Shown here: piece after piece, positions 40,912-48,776 of the stretch
Position numbering within the stretch: the stretch's first letter is position 1
How the letters are laid out: each line of letters starts with the position of its first letter
Source of the DNA: Sneathiella sedimenti
GTDB taxonomy: Bacteria; Pseudomonadota; Alphaproteobacteria; Sneathiellales; Sneathiellaceae
Direction: 5' to 3'
Assembly (NCBI RefSeq): GCF_017313765.1
Contig: NZ_JAFLNC010000002.1
Coordinates: forward strand, 620,001-684,000
Length of the DNA stretch: 64,000 nucleotides
Program-made: the position numbers and the translations under genes
Notes under the pieces: generated by a model
The model's database searches: none
What the model was told of the DNA's origin: nothing
The model's input: only the letters and a program-made list of their open reading frames with translations

Positions 40912-41223
40912 TTACATATCTAAGGCCTCGACGACCTCGACGGTGCCGCCATGATGGAGGATCGGGCAGCCTTTCGCGATCGCGACGGCCGCGTCCATAT
41001 CGGATGCCTTGACAAGGCTGTAGCCGGACAGGGGATTGCTGCCGCCGTTATTCTCCACACCCTTTGCGGTCACGGTCCTGGACATGCCGACCGGATTGCC
41101 CGGATCAACGAGATCCTTGCCATGCTTCTCCATCCAGGCACCCCAGGCGGCCATGGCCTTTGCGCCTTCTTCCTCGGTCTCGGGCTTTCCGCCGCCGTGA
41201 TAGGCAAATACGAATTTTGGCAT
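40912..41223 (-). CDS. YciI/DGPF-domain protein
   Basis: The 103-residue protein matches the YCII-related (PhnB/DGPF) family: KFVFAYHGGG start, AAWGAWMEKHGKDLVDPG, SGYSLVKASDMDAAVAIAKGCP, and a final strand EVVEAL. The family may include small enzymes or binding proteins of the dimeric ferredoxin-like fold. It is the third gene of an ArsR-SRPBCC-YciI unit. Confidence 0.88.
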   Translation of the reverse strand: MPKFVFAYHGGGKPETEEEGAKAMAAWGAWMEKHGKDLVDPGNPVGMSRTVTAKGVENNGGSNPLSGYSLVKASDMDAAVAIAKGCPILHHGGTVEVVEALDM

Positions 41224-41248
41224 TTTCTCCTCCTTCTGTTGATTAAAG

Positions 41249-41680
41249 TTAGTTCAAGAGTCGTTCCAGTTTCTTCAATGCCGATGTCCAGCCCTGTTCA
41301 TGGTTGGCAGCGCTTTCGTCATCGGGCAGGTCGGAATGGGTCAGGCGGAACACCGCGCCGCCGTTGCCGCTCGGTTCAACTTCCAGCCGCACATGGCTTT
41401 CATGGCCGCGTGCATCATTCTCGTCATGCCAGCCCCAGGTAAGTTCGACGGAGCGGGGCGGGTCGACCTTGATCACCTCGCCGGTGACCTTGTAACGGCC
41501 GCCCTCCGCATTGACCATCACCGACATCCATTTGCCGGGTTTCGAGAAATCGAGATCATGCTCCGGCACGGTCATCCCTTCCGGTCCCCACCATTTCAGA
41601 ATGTTCTGCGGCTGGGTAAGGAAGGAGAAGACGGTTGCGGGATCTGCGGAAAAGGTCCGTTCCATTTTTAAGATGCTCAT
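41249..41680 (-). CDS. SRPBCC (AHSA1-like) domain protein
   Basis: The 143-residue protein has the AHSA1/START-like fold: MERTFSADPATVFSFLTQ start, KWWGPEGMTVPEHDLDF, and a C-terminal helix EQGWTSALKKLERLL. It presumably binds a hydrophobic ligand. ATGA overlap with the upstream ArsR gene shows translational coupling. ArsR-AHSA1-YciI clusters are common in proteobacteria and of unknown purpose. Confidence 0.9.
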   Translation of the reverse strand: MSILKMERTFSADPATVFSFLTQPQNILKWWGPEGMTVPEHDLDFSKPGKWMSVMVNAEGGRYKVTGEVIKVDPPRSVELTWGWHDENDARGHESHVRLEVEPSGNGGAVFRLTHSDLPDDESAANHEQGWTSALKKLERLLN

Positions 41681-42003
41681 TTCTTCCTCATTTCCTGATT
41701 AAGGGCCATTTCAAGCCGGTCGAGGCTCTTCTGCCAGAATTCGCGGTAACTCATCGACCAGGACCCGATGGCCTGCACGGCTTCCGGACGAACGGAATAA
41801 AGCCGGCGCTGGGCATCGATGCGCTGTTCGACAACGCCCGCCTTGCGCAGAACTTTCAGGTGCCGCGAGATGGCGGGGGCGGAAATCTGCCCGACGGTTC
41901 GAAGCTCCCCGGCGGGAAGCTCTCCCTCCTGCAGGAGTTTCTCGACAATGGCGAAGCGCGTGGCGTCGCCCAGCGCGGCAAATGTACTCGATAAGTTGGA
42001 CAT
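41677..42003 (-). CDS. ArsR-family transcriptional regulator
   Basis: The 108-residue winged-helix protein has ALGDATRFAIVEKLLQEGELPAGEL and the recognition segment APAISRHLKVLRKAGVVEQR. No Cys cluster for metals is present, so it probably senses something other than arsenite. It is the first gene of the ArsR-SRPBCC-YciI unit. A perfect 16-bp palindrome 23 bp upstream is a likely operator. Confidence 0.93.
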   Translation of the reverse strand: MSNLSSTFAALGDATRFAIVEKLLQEGELPAGELRTVGQISAPAISRHLKVLRKAGVVEQRIDAQRRLYSVRPEAVQAIGSWSMSYREFWQKSLDRLEMALNQEMRKK

Positions 42004-42025
42004 GGATGCTCTTTTGTTTAACTAT

Positions 42026-42041
42026 TATGTTAATTAACATA
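42026..42041. promoter_or_regulatory. 16-bp palindromic operator of the ArsR operon
   Basis: TATGTTAATTAACATA is perfectly palindromic, 23 bp ahead of the ArsR start. ArsR proteins commonly repress their own operon through such sites. Confidence 0.55.
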
Positions 42042-42115
42042 TTAGAAAAATAAAAAGAGTCAACGGAAATCTTTTGATCCGTAACAGCCGTGTCGTCCGG
42101 CAGGCGGAGCGGAGC

Positions 42116-42844
42116 TTATTTCCCGTTTGATTTCAGTCGGATGCGCATGGAGCCGCCTTTCGGCTGCTCGATATCGAAGGCGTTGGTCTTGCGCACGAGG
42201 TCGCTCAGTTTCGGGACGCCGTAGTTGCGCGGGTCGAAGTCGGAGTTGAGGTTGAGGAGCTGGTTGCCCACATGGCCGAGGGCGAACCAGCCGTCATCGC
42301 TATCGAGTTCGGCAATGGCCTTCTTGATCTGCTGGGTGGCCTTCGAGAGCTGCTCCCGCGGTTTCTTTGGGGTGCCGCCGCCTTTCTGGCTCTCCTCAGT
42401 GACGCCGCGCAGGTTTTCCGTATAGATGAAGCGGCGGCAGGCCTGACGGAAGCTTTCCGGTGTTTTCTGTTCGCCGAAGCCATAGACGTCGGTTCCCTGT
42501 TCGCGGATGCGGGCGGCGAGGGCGGTGAAGTCGCTGTCCGAGGAGACCAGGCAGAAACCGTCGAAGCGGCCGCTGTGCAGCAAGTCCATGGCATCGATCA
42601 CCAGCGCAATGTCGGAGGCGTTCTTGCCCGTTGTATAGGCGAACTGCTGATGCGGCATGATGGCATGCTTGGACAGGATCTCGGCCCAGCTTTTCGAGCG
42701 CGGATGTGAAAAGTCCCCATAAATCCGCCGCACGCTGGCTTCCCCAATCTTGGCGATTTCCTCAAATAAGCCATCGGCGATCTTGGACGAGGCGTTATCC
42801 GCATCGATCAGGACAGCAAGGCGGGGGGAGCGGGTTTCGGACAT
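42116..42844 (-). CDS. NYN-domain (LabA/DUF88-like) protein with OST-HTH-like tail
   Basis: The roughly 242-residue protein starts with the NYN fold: RLAVLIDADNAS with two acidic residues, KNASDIALVIDAMDLLHSG and LVSSDSDFTALAARIREQG with the other acidic site residues. This PIN-like nuclease domain (about 1-150) is followed by a basic linker and a C-terminal region (about 175-240, DDGWFALGHVGNQLL) that fits an OST-HTH/LOTUS RNA-binding domain. It likely acts on RNA. No partner is adjacent. Confidence 0.88.
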   Translation of the reverse strand: MSETRSPRLAVLIDADNASSKIADGLFEEIAKIGEASVRRIYGDFSHPRSKSWAEILSKHAIMPHQQFAYTTGKNASDIALVIDAMDLLHSGRFDGFCLVSSDSDFTALAARIREQGTDVYGFGEQKTPESFRQACRRFIYTENLRGVTEESQKGGGTPKKPREQLSKATQQIKKAIAELDSDDGWFALGHVGNQLLNLNSDFDPRNYGVPKLSDLVRKTNAFDIEQPKGGSMRIRLKSNGK

Positions 42845-42924
42845 CATCAAACCTTTTTACATGAATGGGAAAATTCTTCCCCGACAATGTCCCATGTGCG
42901 GAAAATATACAACCGCATTTGGTT

Positions 42925-42955
42925 AAAAAACGGCCGCCGGCATGAACCGGCGACC
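42925..42955 (-). terminator. terminator of the flavodoxin-family gene
   Basis: GGCCGCCGG (42932-42940) pairs, with one mismatch, with CCGGCGACC (42947-42955). The A-run at 42925-42930 is the U-tract on the minus strand. Confidence 0.8.
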
Positions 42956-42974
42956 ATTATTCAGGAGCGGAAAA

Positions 42975-43562
42975 TCAGGCGGCGAGGGCCTGCCTGGTCT
43001 TGACCGCATATTGGGCGATCCGCTCGCCATAAAGACGGGCGGTTTCTAGATCACCGGAGCGGGGGCCTTCTTCCGGGCCCACGTCGGAGGGCGAGATGGC
43101 CAGTGCCCCGGCAAAGCCGCCGGTCCAGTTCACGTCGTCCGGGCCGTGCTGTTTCTGGTTGGCGGGCATCAGGCCGGTGCCGACCCAGATCTGGCCATGC
43201 TGCTGCGACAGGGTGAAGAAGTAGTTGATCGTTGCGCCCTTGTCGCCATTCACGGTGGCGGAGTTGGTGAATCCACCGGCGATCTTGTCCTTCCAGACGG
43301 AACTAAACCAGGGTTTGGAGCTCTCGTCGGCGAATTTCTTGAACTGCCACGCCGGCCCGCCCATATATGTGGGGCTGCCATAGATGATGGCGTCCGCCTC
43401 GGCGAGGGTGTCCCAGACGTCCGCGGCGATCTCGCCATTTTCCGGGATCTGGATGGCCGTAACGGTGGCGCTGTTGACACGGGCAGCGCCTTCCTTCACG
43501 GCGTCGGCCTGCTTGGCGGTGTGGCCGTAGCCACTGAAATACACGATTGCGATTTTGGTCAT
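42975..43562 (-). CDS. WrbA-like NAD(P)H:quinone oxidoreductase (flavodoxin family)
   Basis: The 195-residue protein starts at 43562 (GGAGTTTA upstream). FMN-binding features are IVYFSGYGHTAKQADAV, the YGSPTYMGGPAWQFKKF loop and KIAGGFTNSATVNGDK. It should reduce quinones or similar electrophiles by two electrons. The divergent HxlR regulator at 43690 and the palindrome between them suggest redox- or quinone-responsive induction. Confidence 0.9.
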   Translation of the reverse strand: MTKIAIVYFSGYGHTAKQADAVKEGAARVNSATVTAIQIPENGEIAADVWDTLAEADAIIYGSPTYMGGPAWQFKKFADESSKPWFSSVWKDKIAGGFTNSATVNGDKGATINYFFTLSQQHGQIWVGTGLMPANQKQHGPDDVNWTGGFAGALAISPSDVGPEEGPRSGDLETARLYGERIAQYAVKTRQALAA

Positions 43563-43646
43563 TATAAACTCCTGTAGAGTAGTTAGTTCGAGTAAGAAAT
43601 ATTGCGATGACTGGCACGTAAAGGCTTTACTTTCTTTTTGCAAGTA

Positions 43647-43662
43647 GTTACCTTTTGGTAAC
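43647..43662. promoter_or_regulatory. operator-like inverted repeat between wrbA-like and HxlR genes
   Basis: GTTACC (43647-43652) and GGTAAC (43657-43662) flank TTTT, giving a perfect dyad symmetric with HxlR/HypR/QorR-type sites. It is 28 bp before the HxlR start and 85 bp before the oxidoreductase start, so it can serve both promoters. Confidence 0.6.
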
Positions 43663-43689
43663 CATTGAAAAAAATTGGAGAAACTGCAC

Positions 43690-44061
43690 ATGGCACCGAA
43701 GCATGAGTCCAACCAATGCCCGATGGAGAGTATTCTCGGGCAGATCATGGGGCCCTGGACGCCCTATATTCTGTGGCTTCTCTCGAATGAGGAGAGTTTG
43801 CGCTTCGGCCAGCTGTCGGCGCTTATCCCGGATATCTCGGCCAAGGTGCTGACCGATCGCCTGCGCAAGCTGGAGGCGTCAGGCCTTGTCCATCGCGATT
43901 ACCAGCCGACCGTACCGCCGACGGTATATTACTCCCTGACCGACCGCGGGGCGGAACTGCATGAGGTGTTGCAGGGGCTGAACGAGGTAGCGTTGCGCTG
44001 GGATGCGGAAGACCGGAAAAAGCGATTGATACCGGTGACGGAGATAATTGCCGCCGAGTGA
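43690..44061 (+). CDS. HxlR-family transcriptional regulator
   Basis: This 123-residue winged-helix protein starts at 43690 (GGAGAAAC upstream). HxlR features are the N-terminal Cys in QCPMESIL, GPWTPYILWLLSNEESLRFGQL and the SAKVLTDRLRKLEASGLVHR recognition helix and wing. In relatives the N-terminal Cys senses electrophiles or quinones. It diverges from its likely target, the WrbA-like gene. Confidence 0.93.
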   Translation: MAPKHESNQCPMESILGQIMGPWTPYILWLLSNEESLRFGQLSALIPDISAKVLTDRLRKLEASGLVHRDYQPTVPPTVYYSLTDRGAELHEVLQGLNEVALRWDAEDRKKRLIPVTEIIAAE

Positions 44062-44129
44062 GACGCGTGTTAGCCTGCTCAAAAATAGCCGTGCTGCAAG
44101 GGCACGGAAAATGAACAGGGAACAGCTTC

Positions 44130-45014
44130 ATGGACCAGATCAATATCCAGTTTTCACTCTTTTCCGCCTTTTATTCGCCGCTCATCTCCGTGATGTCCGG
44201 CGGTTTCCTGAAAGAAGAGGGCCTAGCCCCGAACTGGTCCGTCTCGGCGCCCGGCGTCTCGGCCATCGCGGCGCTCGAGGACGGTAGCGCGCATGTGGTG
44301 CAGTCGGCCCTCAGCCAGGGGTTCGGTGCCCTTGCGCGCGGCGAGACCATGACCACCACCCATTTTGCGCAGATCAACGAGATGGACGGCTTTTTCCTGA
44401 CGGCGCGCGAGCCCGATTCCGATTTTTCCTGGAAGAAGCTGGAAGGGGCGGAGGTTGTCCTGTTCGGCGGCGGCCAGCCGCTGGTGATGTTCAAATACGC
44501 CTGTCACAAGGCCGGGATCGATTTCGACAAGATCAAGGCGATCAATGTTGGCGGTGCGGCGGCGATGGACAAGGCCTTCCGGGAAGGGCAGGGCCAGTAT
44601 GTGCAGCAGCAGGGACCGTTCCCGCAGCAGCTTGTGGTGGATGGCGTCGGCCATATCGTCGCCCAGGTCGGCAAGCAGATCGGCACCTGCGGCTTTTCCA
44701 GTCTGGCGGCGCGGAAGGTCTGGCTGGAAACGGATATGGCGCGGGCCTTCATGCGCGCCTATCGCAAGGCGCGGGCCTATCTCAACGAGACTCCCGCCGT
44801 CGAAGTTGCGCGGGCTGAAAAATCCTATTTCCCCGATATTGACGAGGTGGCCCTTGCCACCTGCATCGAGACATACCAGAAGCTCGGCTGCTGGTCGCCG
44901 CATGTGGAAATCACCGAGAGCGCCTATGAGGCGACGATGGATATCTTTGCCTACAGCGGCCTGCTGAAGGAACGCTACCCTTATGGCCGGATCTGCAGCT
45001 TGCCGCCGGCCTAG
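44130..45014 (+). CDS. orphan NMT1/SsuA-like substrate-binding protein without signal peptide
   Basis: The 294-residue protein has the type II periplasmic-binding fold of the NMT1/THI5/SsuA group: IQFSLFSAFYSPLISVMSGG, ALEDGSAHVVQSALSQGFGALARGE, QLVVDGVGHIVAQV. It begins directly with the first strand; an in-frame stop 24 bp upstream rules out a longer N-terminus. So it probably stays in the cytoplasm, or is not a transport component. No ABC permease or ATPase gene is adjacent. It may bind or sense a metabolite. Confidence 0.85.
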   Translation: MDQINIQFSLFSAFYSPLISVMSGGFLKEEGLAPNWSVSAPGVSAIAALEDGSAHVVQSALSQGFGALARGETMTTTHFAQINEMDGFFLTAREPDSDFSWKKLEGAEVVLFGGGQPLVMFKYACHKAGIDFDKIKAINVGGAAAMDKAFREGQGQYVQQQGPFPQQLVVDGVGHIVAQVGKQIGTCGFSSLAARKVWLETDMARAFMRAYRKARAYLNETPAVEVARAEKSYFPDIDEVALATCIETYQKLGCWSPHVEITESAYEATMDIFAYSGLLKERYPYGRICSLPPA

Positions 45015-46312
45015 AGCATATAATCAAGGAACAGGCCACCTGCCGCGCAGACCAGCAGGACCGGGGTGATCGACCATTTGCGATAAAGCAGCAATGCTGC
45101 GGCAACGACAGCGAGGATTTGCACCTTCCCGTCGAATGTCTCAAGGGTCGGCTGCCAGAGCGTGACCGGGCCGAGTTCCTCTTTCGTCACCTCGCTGAAG
45201 AAGATATGCAGCGCGAACCAGATGGAGAGGTTGAGGATCACACCCACGACCGCGGCCGTAATACCGTTCAGCGCGCGCTCCAGCCGTGGCTGATGAGAGA
45301 TCCAGTCGATGTAGGGCGCGCCGGTAAAGATCCAGAGGAAGCAGGGGACAAAGGTTACCCAGAGGGTGAGCGCCGCACCCGCGAGCCCCAGCAGAAATCC
45401 GCCCTCATAAAAGGCCGCGAGGAAGCCGACGAATTCCGTCACCAGGATCAGCGGGCCGGGGGTCGTTTCCGCAAGGCCGAGGCCGTCCATCATCTCGCCC
45501 GCACTCAGCCAGCCGAACTGGTTGACCACATCCTGCGCCATATAGGCGAGCACCGCATAGGCACCGCCGAAGGTCACCACCGCGAGCTTGGAGAAGAACA
45601 GCGCGATCTCGGTCAGGATCGGCATACTCGAAAAAGCGCCGATCAGCAACACCGGCAACCACCAGACAACCAGCCAGAATCCGATCCAGAGAGAGGTTTT
45701 TAACAGGGACCGGCCGGCGGGCAGGGGCATTGCTTCTCGAGGCTGCGTGTCGCCTTTCCGGAAAAAGCCGTAAAGCGCGGCAAGCAGGACAATCAGCGGA
45801 AACGGCAGTTCAAGGAAAAATATCCCGATAAAGGCGAGCGCCCCGATGACCCAGGGTGTCCTGCCTTTCAACGCCCTTTTTGCGACCTTCAGCAATGCCT
45901 CGATCACGATGATGACCACCGCCGCCTTGATCCCGAGGAAGAGGCTGCTGACCAGTGGGACCGATCCATAGAAGGCGTAGATACTGCCAAGGACGAGGAT
46001 GACGACTGCCCCCGGCAGGACGAAAAGCAAACCCGCGATCAGCCCGCCGAGGATCCCGTGAAGGCGCCATCCGGCATAGGTCGCGAGCTGCATCGCCTCC
46101 GGCCCCGGCAGCAACATGCAGAAGCTGAGCGCGTTGAGGAACTGTTTCTCGCTCAGCCACTCTTTTTCCTCAACCAGCACCCGGTGCATCAGGGCAATCT
46201 GCGCCGCCGGTCCGCCGAACGACAGGAGGCCGATGCGCCCGAAGGCGGCGAAGGTTTCACCTAAATCGGGATTGTTAGGGAGGTTCTCCCGTTCCGCACT
46301 GTGATTGCTCAT
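45011..46312 (-). CDS. chrA: ChrA-family chromate transporter
   Basis: The 433-residue protein consists of two homologous membrane halves of the CHR family. The N-terminal motif GLLSFGGPAAQIALMHR followed by EEKEWLSE, and in the second half LAVVTFGGAYAVLAYMA, are the duplicated signatures. It would export chromate or a similar anion by proton antiport. Start at the ATG at 46312. The stop overlaps the convergent substrate-binding-protein gene by 4 bp. No chrB is nearby. Confidence 0.93.
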   Translation of the reverse strand: MSNHSAERENLPNNPDLGETFAAFGRIGLLSFGGPAAQIALMHRVLVEEKEWLSEKQFLNALSFCMLLPGPEAMQLATYAGWRLHGILGGLIAGLLFVLPGAVVILVLGSIYAFYGSVPLVSSLFLGIKAAVVIIVIEALLKVAKRALKGRTPWVIGALAFIGIFFLELPFPLIVLLAALYGFFRKGDTQPREAMPLPAGRSLLKTSLWIGFWLVVWWLPVLLIGAFSSMPILTEIALFFSKLAVVTFGGAYAVLAYMAQDVVNQFGWLSAGEMMDGLGLAETTPGPLILVTEFVGFLAAFYEGGFLLGLAGAALTLWVTFVPCFLWIFTGAPYIDWISHQPRLERALNGITAAVVGVILNLSIWFALHIFFSEVTKEELGPVTLWQPTLETFDGKVQILAVVAAALLLYRKWSITPVLLVCAAGGLFLDYML

Positions 46313-46392
46313 CAATGAAAGCCCCGACTGTCACGTCATTCCTAAAGAAAGGATGATAGACGCAATAGGCGGGGCTGCTGTCAACTGGAATA

Positions 46393-46851
46393 TTATGACG
46401 CTTTCGCGATGCGGGCCTCGACATTCTTCTTGATATTGGCAAGCGCGATATCGGCTTCCTTGTTCAGCCGGTTGATCTGGTCCTGGGTTGGCGGTTTCGG
46501 CCGGGCCGGGTTGATCATGGTGCGTGTGAAGCGGACCTGATCGCCCATTTCCTTGACGTCATAGCGGACGATGATTGTCCCGATAAAGTCTGTCTGGGTT
46601 TCCCCGACCCAGAGATACGGCGGTTCACACTCGGTCACCTCCCATTTCAGCTGTGCCCGGGCGCTCCGGGTGTGCCATTCCTCGACAAAGGTGTCGCCCT
46701 TGCGCAAGGGACGGTCCGGGCTGTCAATCTTGTGCGACGCCGCAATCCATTCGGGCCAGCTGTTGGGGTTGCAGACATAGTCGAGAACGGCCTCCGCCGG
46801 GGCGTCAATCATAATATTGTGGCTGCGCTTGAAGGAGTGTGTTTCGACCAT
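46393..46851 (-). CDS. SRPBCC-family protein
   Basis: The 153-residue protein from 46851 (GAGGAATT upstream) fits the polyketide cyclase/START-like fold: SHNIMIDAPAEAVLDYVCNPNSWPEWIAAS, split here by length, and a C-terminal helix ending KKNVEARIAKAS. It probably binds a hydrophobic ligand. It follows the acyl-CoA dehydrogenase at 46880 by 28 bp in the same direction, so they likely act together. Confidence 0.85.
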   Translation of the reverse strand: MVETHSFKRSHNIMIDAPAEAVLDYVCNPNSWPEWIAASHKIDSPDRPLRKGDTFVEEWHTRSARAQLKWEVTECEPPYLWVGETQTDFIGTIIVRYDVKEMGDQVRFTRTMINPARPKPPTQDQINRLNKEADIALANIKKNVEARIAKAS

Positions 46852-46879
46852 TGGGAATTCCTCTTCTACTTTTTTCTTA

Positions 46880-48025
46880 TTATTTTTTCTTATTAAAAAG
46901 CGCACGGGCGATGCGTTCATTCTGGATTTCGGTCGTGCCATCGACATAGTTGGCGATGCGCGCGCAGGCAATCTGCCGACCGAGGGGATAGGCGCGTTTG
47001 AGGCCCGCCGCGCCCATCATTTGCATACAGCGCGAAAGCTGCTCATCCGCCATACGGGCGGCATATTTTTTCGCATGGGCAGCGGGAATTTCCGCCTCTG
47101 TCCCGTTTTCAACCGCAAGAACGGCGCGATAGGCGAGCAGGCGTGCGGCCTCCACCTCCGTCTGGGCATCGGCAAGCCGCCACCGCAGCCCCTGGAGGTC
47201 GGCGATATGTCCGCCGAAGGCAGCCCGCTCGCTCGCATAGCTGACCGCGAGATCAATCGCCGCCTCGGTCATGCCGCAGCACATGGTGGCGACGTAGGTC
47301 CGGGCGGCATTAACCCCGGCCATCGCCGCTTTGAAGCCGTCTCCCGGTGCACTCATCATGCGGATATCGGGCACGAAATGATCCGTCAGGACAAAGCCGC
47401 CGGTGCCGATGGCATGGCCGCCCATAATCTCAAACGGCGGCACGCGGGACACGCCGTCCTCGCGCGCATCGATGAGGAAGCCGGCCACGCCGCGCCAGCC
47501 CGACGCCGGGTCCGTCTGCGCATAGAGAAACATCAGGTCCGCATGGGCCGCATTGGTGATCCAGGCTTTCTCCCCGTTAATAATCCAGCCGCCATCAACC
47601 TTTTTGGCATGGGTGGTAATCGCGGCAAAATCGCTGCCCGCAGCAGGCTCTGTCAGCGCAGTGCAGCCGATAGCCTCCCCGGCCAGCATTTCAGGGAGAT
47701 ATTTCTTCGCGATTTCTTCAGGTGCATCGCGGGCGATTTTCCCGGCCAGCCCCATATGGTTGATCAGGGAAAAGGAAAAGGCGTAGCAGTCGCGCGCAAT
47801 TTCCTCAGCGATCCGGGCCTTCAGTCGAAAGCGTCCGCCGAACCCGCCAAGATGTTCGGGCACTTCAAGCCCGGCCAATCCGGCAAGGGATGCCGCCTGC
47901 AATGTCTCGAGCGGCTGGCGGCGCTCATCCTCCCATTTTTGCGCATTTGGCGCGACTTCACTTCGGGCGAACTCAACCGCACGAGCAAGCATATCCTTTT
48001 CGGCCTGGCTGAACGGCAATTCCAT
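46880..48025 (-). CDS. acyl-CoA dehydrogenase with Asp in place of the usual catalytic Glu
   Basis: The 381-residue flavoenzyme has the standard ACAD layout: N-terminal helices, the FAD/substrate motif CTALTEPAAGSD, ITNAAHADLMFLYAQ, and C-terminal helices. In the final NYVDGTTEIQNERIAR segment the residue corresponding to the MCAD Glu376 base (YEGT) is Asp. Some ACADs with altered base chemistry use other positions, so activity may still occur. It is paired with the SRPBCC gene downstream. Confidence 0.88.
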   Translation of the reverse strand: MELPFSQAEKDMLARAVEFARSEVAPNAQKWEDERRQPLETLQAASLAGLAGLEVPEHLGGFGGRFRLKARIAEEIARDCYAFSFSLINHMGLAGKIARDAPEEIAKKYLPEMLAGEAIGCTALTEPAAGSDFAAITTHAKKVDGGWIINGEKAWITNAAHADLMFLYAQTDPASGWRGVAGFLIDAREDGVSRVPPFEIMGGHAIGTGGFVLTDHFVPDIRMMSAPGDGFKAAMAGVNAARTYVATMCCGMTEAAIDLAVSYASERAAFGGHIADLQGLRWRLADAQTEVEAARLLAYRAVLAVENGTEAEIPAAHAKKYAARMADEQLSRCMQMMGAAGLKRAYPLGRQIACARIANYVDGTTEIQNERIARALFNKKK

Positions 48026-48108
48026 GATAACTCCCGGTTCTTATTATTAATTTTCCGCACTATAGTGAAGAAAAGCAGGTCCGAAAAGTGTGAATTACCA
48101 GATTATGG

Positions 48109-48585
48109 TTAATTCACGAGCTTTTTTGCCATACGAAAGTTCGTTAAGGATACGCCATGTCGTACGGGTTGCTGCTCTTTGACGACATGCCAGCCTTGCC
48201 GCTCGAAGAACGGGCGGGCGAGGAGGCTCGCGTCACTGTCGAGGGAGGTCATCCCGGTGGCGCGGGCATGGGCCTCAAGCCTCTTATAGAGACGCGCGGC
48301 GATGCCCTTGCCGATCCAGTCCGGATGAACGAAGGCGAGCTCCAGATGACCGTTTGGCGACAGGCTCATAAACCCGATCAGACGTTCCTCCGTCTCGGCG
48401 ACCCATGTGGTCATGCCGGAGAGCCATTTACGCCATTCTTCCGCCTCCGGTACATCAGGGGCCCAGGCTTTGCGTTGCTCTTCATTGTAATGCGGGGCTG
48501 TGCCGTCGCGGACACTGTCGAAATAGAGGCGTGCGGTGCTCTTGAAATCAGCCGCTGTGCCTGTGCGAATGGTAATTCCTGTCAT
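48109..48585 (-). CDS. GNAT-family N-acetyltransferase
   Basis: The 157-residue protein from 48585 has the GNAT acetyl-CoA motif HPDWIGKGIAARLYKRLEAHA, preceded by MSLSPNGHLELAFV and followed by LARPFFERQGW. It likely acetylates a small molecule or protein. The substrate is unknown. It is divergent from dctP. Confidence 0.88.
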   Translation of the reverse strand: MTGITIRTGTAADFKSTARLYFDSVRDGTAPHYNEEQRKAWAPDVPEAEEWRKWLSGMTTWVAETEERLIGFMSLSPNGHLELAFVHPDWIGKGIAARLYKRLEAHARATGMTSLDSDASLLARPFFERQGWHVVKEQQPVRHGVSLTNFRMAKKLVN

Positions 48586-48776
48586 CCTGCCATCCCGATG
48601 GACTGCCAATGTCCGAACTTGCTGCACTGCAATCTGAATTTGGGCCGCTCAGTAATCTGTTGCAAAGAATAAAAATACATGGAAAATGTTAGAGAAGGAC
48701 TATAATAGCCTTCAAGACGCTGTTAAAGCGCAGAAAAGTACACAGACATTTATATATTCGGGAGGAATAAAATATT

